Positions 42,558-47,574 of a stretch of DNA of 47,574 nucleotides are shown one piece after another. The stretch is from an uncultured Pelagibacteraceae bacterium. Its GTDB lineage: Bacteria > Pseudomonadota > Alphaproteobacteria > Pelagibacterales > Pelagibacteraceae. The notes under the pieces were generated by a model. That model was not told where the DNA came from. It made no database searches and worked only from the letters and a program-made list of their open reading frames with translations. The translations under genes and the position numbers were made by a program. Numbering within the stretch: the stretch's first letter is position 1; every line of letters begins with the position of its first letter. The stretch lies in assembly GCA_902609675.1 (NCBI GenBank), contig CACLST010000007.1, forward strand, positions 1 through 47,574, read 5' to 3'.

Positions 42558-43709
42558 ATGAAAAAAAATAAAAAAAAAAAAGTTAAGAAGAAAAAAAAAG
42601 TTATAAAAGTTCCATTAAAAATTAAAAAAAAAGTAAAAAAGAAAAAAATCCTCAAGGCTAAAAGAAAAAAAAATATTCAGAAAAAATCAATCCTAAAAAA
42701 AAAAATAAAAAATAATTTAATTACAAAATCAGTAAGAGTAGAAGAAAATTTAAAATCAAAATTAAACGTCAAAGTTAAATTTGATATTTTTGCAATTGAT
42801 AGACGTATATCTAAATTTTTTAATTCAATAGACGAAAAAATCAATGAATTTAAATCTCAAAGAAAAGATGAAAAAAGGAGATTAAAATTAATAGAAATTG
42901 AAAAAAAAGATAATGAAAAAGAAAAACTTAAGAAACAAAAAATCCTACATGAAGAAAAACAATTAAAACTAAAGGAGCAACAATTAAAAGATGAAGAAAG
43001 AATAGAAAAATTAAGAGCAAAAGACTTAAAATTATTTTTGAGAAAAGAACAAGCTCTCCTAAGAAAAGAGCAATCTGAGAGACAAAAGAAATTTTTACAA
43101 GAATTAAGGATACAAAAACAGATTGAAAGATTTAGAATTAGAGAAGTAAAAGAATTAGAAAAACTTGAAAAAATTTCCTTAAAAGAAAAAAGGGAAGACT
43201 ATGGAGAATTACAGCAAAGAATAGAGAATTTAAAAAATAAGTACAGACTTATAAGAGACCAAAAAATTAGAGAGAGAGTTGAGGCTCTTGGCGTAAAGAC
43301 AGAAGAGGCTGATGATAGATCGGCTCTCCTTCAAAAAGAGAGAGAATATAATTTAGCAAGACAGAAAATTGAGTTTGCTTTAGAAAGTTTTTATAGAAGT
43401 GCCAACAGTTTAGTCTTTCAATTAAATAAAAGATATATCACGAGACACATGTCTATTTTTAGATGTATAGACAAAAGGTTTGAGACAGGAGAAATATTTA
43501 TTAAATGGGACGAGTCCTCAGATGATGAGTGGTTAATTCTAATATATATAAAGGATAATTCACCTGATAAAGGAATAATAATAGAAGATAAGACAAATGA
43601 GGAAAAAAATATGTCTCATGAATTTAAAGCCAATGAAATATTTAAAGCTTCAGACTTGATGGTTGACTCTCTTACTCAGCTTATTTCAAAGAAAAGGCAA
43701 AAACAGTAG
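42558..43709 (+). CDS. Lysine-rich coiled-coil protein of unknown function
   Basis: I do not recognise this 383-residue protein. The first about 55 residues are mostly lysine with a few hydrophobics. Residues about 95-270 are a long charged coiled coil rich in Lys, Glu, Arg and Leu. The C-terminal about 110 residues look like a folded domain: ALESFYRSANSLVFQLNKRY, RCIDKRFETGEIFIKWDESSDDEWLILIYIKDN. No signal peptide or membrane helix. The basic head could bind nucleic acid or acidic surfaces, by composition only. The coding strand has many long A-runs. It follows cfa by 30 bp and faces the ScfR-type gene. Confidence 0.7.
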   Translation: MKKNKKKKVKKKKKVIKVPLKIKKKVKKKKILKAKRKKNIQKKSILKKKIKNNLITKSVRVEENLKSKLNVKVKFDIFAIDRRISKFFNSIDEKINEFKSQRKDEKRRLKLIEIEKKDNEKEKLKKQKILHEEKQLKLKEQQLKDEERIEKLRAKDLKLFLRKEQALLRKEQSERQKKFLQELRIQKQIERFRIREVKELEKLEKISLKEKREDYGELQQRIENLKNKYRLIRDQKIRERVEALGVKTEEADDRSALLQKEREYNLARQKIEFALESFYRSANSLVFQLNKRYITRHMSIFRCIDKRFETGEIFIKWDESSDDEWLILIYIKDNSPDKGIIIEDKTNEEKNMSHEFKANEIFKASDLMVDSLTQLISKKRQKQ

Positions 43710-43720
43710 TAAGCTATTTT

Positions 43721-45145
43721 TTACTCATTTACGTAAACTGAAACACCTCTAGAATTAATGTCTACATCAAATTTTTTATGAAGAGGAGGGAAAGCTCTTT
43801 GTGAACAATCAAGCCTATCACATGTTCTGCATGATACTCCAATAGGTAATTCCGATTTTTTGTCACTAAGATCTAAATTTTCAGTGTATACAAATTCTTT
43901 TGCATATTTTGCTTCACAACCAAGACCTATTGATAGCATACTTTTTTTTTGTCCATATCTTCCAACACCCTTTTCTACAGTTTTTGCTATGCAAACATAT
44001 TTCTCTCCATTAGTCATCTTACTAACTGCTGCTTGAATAACACCTGGCCTTGAAAAGGCTGAGTAAACGTTCCATCTTGGACAGGCTCCACCGTATCTTG
44101 GTATCTCTATACCTGATAATGAAAATCTTTTTGAAATATTTCCAGCAACATCTACTCTTAAAAAATGAAAAGGTATTCCAGGAAGTTTTGGATCTTGTAA
44201 ACATGTAACTCTATGAGCTACTTGTTCAAAAGAAGTAGCAAATGTATTTTGTAAAAGTTCTAAATCATATTTTAATTCTTTACATTCTTTATGAAAAAGA
44301 GTGTAGGGCATTAATATTGCAGCACCACAATAATTCAAAAGTGCAACTCTTGTTAATTTTTTAGACTCTTCAGTTGGAAAATTAAAAGTTGATAGATATT
44401 CATCAATTTCTTTTGATGCACCTTCTTGTGAAATTTGTGCTGCAGCAAAAAGTTTTTTAGTTTCAAGAGAAAGATAATCAGATAATAATAATTCTTTATC
44501 TCTTACTTTATATATTTTTGAAAATGGTTTTCCTTCTTTAGGTATTACATCTTTTACAGTTATACCATATTCATCTTTTAAAAACTGACATAAGGCAATA
44601 TATCTTGTTCTATTATTTTGTTTTACTTTATCAAATATCTGATTTGCAAATTCTTCTAATTTTGGAAAAAAATTTTTATTTTCTTGTAAAAAATCTGAAA
44701 TTACTTCTCCAGGAAATGCGTTTTTTCTCCCATCAATAATTTTGCCTGAAATATTTTCCAATTTATTAAAAATTTCATGATCTTTTTGTTTAAAGTTGTC
44801 ACCTAGTTTAATTAAAGCTTTAGCAATTTTGGGATTTGTATTAACTAAATCTTTTACTTCTGGTCCAAGAATATCTAGATCCTCAAAAAGTTCATCACCC
44901 AATAATTCTGAAATATTGTTCTCAAGATTTATGTCAGTTTTACTTGTGAGGTCTGAAAGCTCTATTTTTAGCTTATCACAAACCCTTAAAAGTAAATCTC
45001 CATCAATTTTTCTTTTTCCACTCTCTATTAGATTTAAATAACTTGGTGAAATAGACATTTCTTCTGCTAGTTTGTTAGCTTGAATTCCTAGTTGCCTTCG
45101 AAATGCTTTAATTTTTGGACCAATTTTTGTATCAATTTGACTCAT
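43721..45145 (-). CDS. ScfR/RamB-type transcriptional regulator (XRE HTH + IrrE-like + DUF2083)
   Basis: A 474-residue regulator. An N-terminal helix-turn-helix (about 8-62; KLAEEMSISPSYLNLIESGKR) is followed by a peptidase-like IrrE-type middle region and a C-terminal domain with CRTCDRLDC (Cys439, Cys442, Cys447), typical of the family that senses short-chain acyl-CoAs and includes RamB, PrpC-regulator and MccR-like proteins. Such proteins control aceA, propionate and acetate genes; here aceA lies divergently next door. TTTGTAAAT repeats lie immediately upstream of its own ATG, suggesting autoregulation. The catalytic histidines of an active metalloprotease are not evident. Confidence 0.88.
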   Translation of the reverse strand: MSQIDTKIGPKIKAFRRQLGIQANKLAEEMSISPSYLNLIESGKRKIDGDLLLRVCDKLKIELSDLTSKTDINLENNISELLGDELFEDLDILGPEVKDLVNTNPKIAKALIKLGDNFKQKDHEIFNKLENISGKIIDGRKNAFPGEVISDFLQENKNFFPKLEEFANQIFDKVKQNNRTRYIALCQFLKDEYGITVKDVIPKEGKPFSKIYKVRDKELLLSDYLSLETKKLFAAAQISQEGASKEIDEYLSTFNFPTEESKKLTRVALLNYCGAAILMPYTLFHKECKELKYDLELLQNTFATSFEQVAHRVTCLQDPKLPGIPFHFLRVDVAGNISKRFSLSGIEIPRYGGACPRWNVYSAFSRPGVIQAAVSKMTNGEKYVCIAKTVEKGVGRYGQKKSMLSIGLGCEAKYAKEFVYTENLDLSDKKSELPIGVSCRTCDRLDCSQRAFPPLHKKFDVDINSRGVSVYVNE

Positions 45146-45152
45146 TTTACCA

Positions 45153-45256
45153 TTTGTAAATTTTGTAAATTTTAATTTACATAAAATTATTTGATTTTAC
45201 AAGCAAAATCAATTTAATTGTAGATTTTGTAAATATTGTAAATTATAAAGTTTACA
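45153..45256. promoter_or_regulatory. Operator array with paired TTTGTAAAT repeats
   Basis: Two head-to-tail pairs of nine-base boxes: TTTGTAAAT at 45153-45161 and 45162-45170, and TTTGTAAAT at 45226-45234 with ATTGTAAAT at 45235-45243. Each pair is followed by an inverted TTTACA half (ending 45181 and 45256); the first makes the perfect inverted repeat TGTAAAT-TTTA-ATTTACA. Between them lies GATTTT (45193-45198) and AAAATC (45205-45210). The first pair is 8 bp before the ATG of the ScfR-type regulator; the second runs into the ATG of a small ORF upstream of aceA. The layout suits binding sites of that regulator, whose relative RamB binds TTTGCAAA-like sites. Confidence 0.7.
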
Positions 45257-45417
45257 TGGAAAAAAACAAAATTAACAACATCGAAAATAACTACCAAATT
45301 ACTAATAAAGAAGAGCATTCTGAGCACAAGTCAAAAGGTATTTACATTAGAGACGATCATTGCGATTGGGGATCTAGCGGAATGAACGAATTTACTGAAG
45401 AATACAGCTCAAAATAG
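45256..45417 (+). CDS. Possible 53-residue small protein upstream of aceA
   Basis: An open frame of 53 codons from ATG at 45256 to TAG at 45417. The product is hydrophilic, acidic at the ends, with a central GIYIRDDHCDWGSSGMNEF containing His, Cys and Trp and no membrane segment. No Shine-Dalgarno sequence is present and the ATG overlaps an operator half-site, so it would be a leaderless or near-leaderless product. I know of no family. It shares its promoter with aceA or has its own. The reading frame is plain; whether it is translated is unknown. Confidence 0.45.
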   Translation: MEKNKINNIENNYQITNKEEHSEHKSKGIYIRDDHCDWGSSGMNEFTEEYSSK

Positions 45418-45440
45418 TCATTAGTCATTTCTAGTCATTT
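45415..45440. repeat. Triple direct repeat TAGTCATTT before aceA
   Basis: TAGTCAT at 45415-45421, TAGTCATTT at 45422-45430 and TAGTCATTT at 45432-45440. The first copy contains the stop codon of the small ORF. The repeats lie 21 bases before the aceA start, between the small ORF and its Shine-Dalgarno sequence. They may be a binding site or a replication-slippage product. Confidence 0.6.
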
Positions 45441-45450
45441 AATCAAAAGA

Positions 45451-45456
45451 GAGGGG
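45451..45456 (+). promoter_or_regulatory. Strong ribosome binding site of aceA
   Basis: GAGGGG five bases before the GTG at 45462. It decides the non-ATG start and is stronger than most ribosome sites in this window. Confidence 0.75.
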
Positions 45457-45461
45457 TTTAA

Positions 45462-46736
45462 GTGTCAGCAGAAAATATTTCATACGATTTACAAAGATTT
45501 GCAGGTATTAGAAGAGATTATACCCCCGAAGAGGTTGAGAGATTAAGAGGATCAATCAAAATAGAGTATTCTATGTGTAAAATGCAGTCACAAAAGCTTT
45601 GGAAACTGCTTAATACAGAAGCTTATGTTAATACCCTTGGATCACTTTCAGGAAATCACGCAGTACAACATGCAAAAGCTGGGTTAAAAGCAATTTATTT
45701 AAGTGGATGGCAAGTGGCAGCTGATGCTAACAGTGCTGGAGAAATGTATCCTGATCAATCTTTATATCCATATGATAGTGCACCAAAATTAGTTGAGACA
45801 ATGAATAATTCTTTAGTTAGAGCTGATCAAATTCAACATATGGAAATGATAGACGGTGATATGGATAAAAGTAAGAGAACTGATTACATGTTACCAATCA
45901 TAGCTGATGGTGAAGCAGGATTTGGTGGACCACTAAATGTATTTGAATTAACTAAAAAATTTATTAGAGCAGGCGCTGCTGGGGTTCACTTTGAAGACCA
46001 ATTAGCTAGTGAGAAAAAATGTGGTCATATGGGTGGAAAAGTATTAGTTCCAACTGGAACAATGGTTAGAAATTTAAAGGCTGCTAGACTTGCAGCTGAT
46101 ATTGCAGATGTACCATTAATAATTTTAGCAAGAACAGATGCAAATGCTGCAAAATTAATTACAAATGATTTTGATGATAATGATAAACCATTTTTAACAG
46201 GTGAAAGATCACCCGAGGGTTTCTTTTATGTTAAAGATGGAATAGAGCAGGCAATTTCTAGAGGTCTTGCTTATGCACCATACGCAGATTTAATTTGGTG
46301 TGAAACTGCTACTCCAAATTTAGAAGAGGCAAAGAAATTTGCTGATGCTATACATGAAAAATTTCCTGGCAAAATGTTAGCTTATAATTGTTCACCATCA
46401 TTTAATTGGAAGAAGCATTTATCTGACGAAGAAATTGGTTCATTTCAAAGAAAGATTGGGGAAATGGGATATAAATTTCAATTTATTACATTAGCAGGTT
46501 TCCACACCCAAAACATCGCAATATTTGAATTAGCAGAAAAATATAAATCAGAAGGTATGACTGCTTACTCAAAAATTCAACAGCATGAATTTGCTAGAGA
46601 AAAAGATGGATATACAAGTGTGAAACATCAAAGAGAAGTAGGTACATCTTATTTTGATGCAGTTTCAAATACAATAAGTTCAGGTAAAAGCTCAACTACA
46701 GCAATGGAAGGCTCAACTGAGTCAGAACAGTTTTAG
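45462..46736 (+). CDS. aceA: Isocitrate lyase
   Basis: Splits isocitrate to succinate and glyoxylate, the first step of the glyoxylate shunt that allows growth on C2 compounds. The 424-residue protein has the catalytic [14 protein letters not shown] (Cys187), [17 protein letters not shown] for metal binding, [11 protein letters not shown] before it and [12 protein letters not shown]. Start is GTG at 45462, supported by GAGGGG. The divergent ScfR-type regulator and the TTTGTAAAT operators indicate control by acyl-CoA or acetate status. Malate synthase is not in the window. Confidence 0.97.
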   Translation: MSAENISYDLQRFAGIRRDYTPEEVERLRGSIKIEYSMCKMQSQKLWKLLNTEAYVNTLGSLSGNHAVQHAKAGLKAIYLSGWQVAADANSAGEMYPDQSLYPYDSAPKLVETMNNSLVRADQIQHMEMIDGDMDKSKRTDYMLPIIADGEAGFGGPLNVFELTKKFIRAGAAGVHFEDQLASEKKCGHMGGKVLVPTGTMVRNLKAARLAADIADVPLIILARTDANAAKLITNDFDDNDKPFLTGERSPEGFFYVKDGIEQAISRGLAYAPYADLIWCETATPNLEEAKKFADAIHEKFPGKMLAYNCSPSFNWKKHLSDEEIGSFQRKIGEMGYKFQFITLAGFHTQNIAIFELAEKYKSEGMTAYSKIQQHEFAREKDGYTSVKHQREVGTSYFDAVSNTISSGKSSTTAMEGSTESEQF

Positions 46737-46747
46737 ATGATAGATTA

Positions 46748-47038
46748 ATGTTTGCTAGTGGTCTTCTTTTAATAGTAAGCTATCTTTTATTTAAATATAC
46801 AGTTCAATGGATTCAATATTATAATCAAACCGATCCTAGGATGCCTGACTCAATATGGCGTTATACCTGTGATTATAAAGTTGTTGGCATAAGAGATATC
46901 TGTGACTTGGATGATAAGCCATTTGTAAGACAAAGAAGGAAAAGAGATAAAATTGTTACAATAATGTATTTTATTGTGGTCCTTGCTTTTGTATTTTCTA
47001 TGTATTTTATGGCGAGTTTATTAGGATTAATTCTTTAA
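46748..47038 (+). CDS. Small membrane protein of unknown function
   Basis: A 96-residue protein with an N-terminal helix (LLLIVSYLLF, about 5-20), a central hydrophilic loop with two to three cysteines (YTCDYKVVGIRDICDLDD) and a second helix (VTIMYFIVVLAFVFSMYFMASLLGLIL). No family recognised. It follows aceA by 11 bp and ends inside the convergent djlA-like gene (12 bp overlap). No Shine-Dalgarno sequence is clear. Confidence 0.6.
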   Translation: MFASGLLLIVSYLLFKYTVQWIQYYNQTDPRMPDSIWRYTCDYKVVGIRDICDLDDKPFVRQRRKRDKIVTIMYFIVVLAFVFSMYFMASLLGLIL

Positions 47039-47574
47039 TTTTTGAATCTGGTCCCATGCTGAATTGACGGCCCTCATTTTAGCTTTGCTCTCATTTATCA
47101 CTTCTTGAGGAACACCTTTACTTAATAAAAGATCAGGATGATGCTCTTTGCTAAGTTTAATATAACGTTTTCTTATTTCTTCGAGTGAGTCGTCGGGCTT
47201 ACTCTCTAAAACAATATAAGGATTGAGTTTGTCTGATGACTTTCTGCTTTCTTTAATTCCATTAATTTGAGTCTGATTTAATCCAAAAATTCTTGCTATA
47301 TCTTCTATCATCATTAATTCATTATCACTTACGTGTCCATCAGCTTCTGCAATATAAAATAAAGTATTAATTACCTCTTCTAAAATATTTAAATTACCTC
47401 TGTAAACTTCTGCAATTTGTTTTGCATATGGTTCATATCCAGTACTTTCCTCTTTAGCTTTATTGAAAATTTTACCAACCTGATCTAATTCACTTTCAGG
47501 TATTTTCAATTTATCTTTAACTGCAATTAATTCTTCACGACTAACTTGTCCATCTGCTTTACTTAGCTTTGCTG
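47027..47574 (-). CDS. djlA: DjlA-like co-chaperone (TerB + J domain), partial
   Basis: The frame is open from the right window edge to the stop at 47027, about 182 residues, and the true start is outside. A TTG at 47509 is internal, because the in-frame residues before it, AKLSKADGQVSREELIAVKDK, belong to the same TerB-like helical domain. The two TerB parts (SKADGQVSREEL and YIAEADGHVSDNELMMI) precede a C-terminal J domain with HPD in SKEHHPDLLLSK. DjlA-type proteins regulate DnaK at the membrane; the membrane segment would be upstream. Overlaps the small membrane protein gene by 12 bp. Confidence 0.85.
   Translation of the reverse strand, partial: AKLSKADGQVSREELIAVKDKLKIPESELDQVGKIFNKAKEESTGYEPYAKQIAEVYRGNLNILEEVINTLFYIAEADGHVSDNELMMIEDIARIFGLNQTQINGIKESRKSSDKLNPYIVLESKPDDSLEEIRKRYIKLSKEHHPDLLLSKGVPQEVINESKAKMRAVNSAWDQIQKLKN

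Noticed and set aside
42558-42720. Suspected frameshift or pseudogene in the A-rich lysine segment
   Set aside because: The frame is continuous into a folded-looking C-terminal domain; poly-lysine is consistent with A-runs in frame.
43700-43725. Short AGTAA/TTACT hairpin between the convergent lysine-rich protein and regulator genes
   Set aside because: Only five AT-rich pairs with an eight-base loop and no T-run; too weak to call a terminator.
1-47574. CRISPR arrays, insertion sequences, phage genes, attachment sites
   Set aside because: I saw no regularly spaced repeats, transposase or integrase motifs, or tRNA-linked repeats; the window looks like core chromosome.

Overview
The window reads as chromosomal DNA of a marine SAR11-type alphaproteobacterium (Pelagibacter-like). 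The evidence is a strongly AT-rich sequence, very tight gene packing with 1 to 29 bp overlaps, a class I lysyl-tRNA synthetase, ChvI/ChvG and RegA/ActR-type regulators, the alphaproteobacterial F1-ATPase zeta inhibitor, and the tsaE-amgK-murU order typical of that class. I see no rRNA, tRNA, insertion sequence, prophage or CRISPR. Nearly all the DNA is coding. The only stretch over 300 bp without a long gene (45146-45461) holds an operator array, a 53-codon small ORF and a triple repeat.

Layout. 1-3083 (minus): TrkH potassium channel, AmpG muropeptide permease and the start of an NlpC/P60 hydrolase that leaves the left edge. 3170-6644 (plus): lysK, pyrD, rpmB, yhhQ. 6646-10806 (minus): a four-gene polyamine operon (PLP decarboxylase, deoxyhypusine-synthase-like enzyme, AguB, AguA) behind a structured leader. 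10951-15270: regA (plus), an ABC ATPase (minus) and polA (plus). 15321-20938 (plus): chvI, chvG, ahcY, tsaE, amgK, murU. 20935-23113: gpmA (minus), then zeta inhibitor, nuclease and transglycosylase-like lipoprotein (plus). 23110-28408 (minus): msrA, mercaptopyruvate sulfurtransferase, efflux adaptor, RND pump. 28443-31137: EamA exporter and HhH glycosylase (plus), two DUF1330 paralogues (minus), phosphoribosyltransferase (plus). 31187-35827 (minus): complete BMP-type (nucleoside-like) ABC importer. 35967-41338: small lipoprotein, Hsp20 with a ROSE-like RNA thermometer, oligopeptidase B, J-domain membrane protein, GT9 glycosyltransferase, NAL/DHDPS-family aldolase. 41340-47574: cyclopropane synthase, lysine-rich coiled-coil protein, ScfR/RamB-type regulator, small ORF and isocitrate lyase, a small membrane protein, and a DjlA-like protein leaving the right edge.

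Themes. Peptidoglycan recycling is spread over several loci (AmpG, AmgK, MurU, NlpC/P60, SLT-like lipoprotein). The glyoxylate-shunt gene aceA lies next to a divergent fatty-acyl-responsive type regulator with repeated TTTGTAAAT boxes between them. The polyamine operon has a leader in which one RNA arm can pair either into an intrinsic terminator or with the start codon. Several transcription-unit starts place a -10 box 4 to 12 nt before the ATG, which suggests leaderless or near-leaderless mRNAs. Product calls rest on motifs and family memory; no database search was run.
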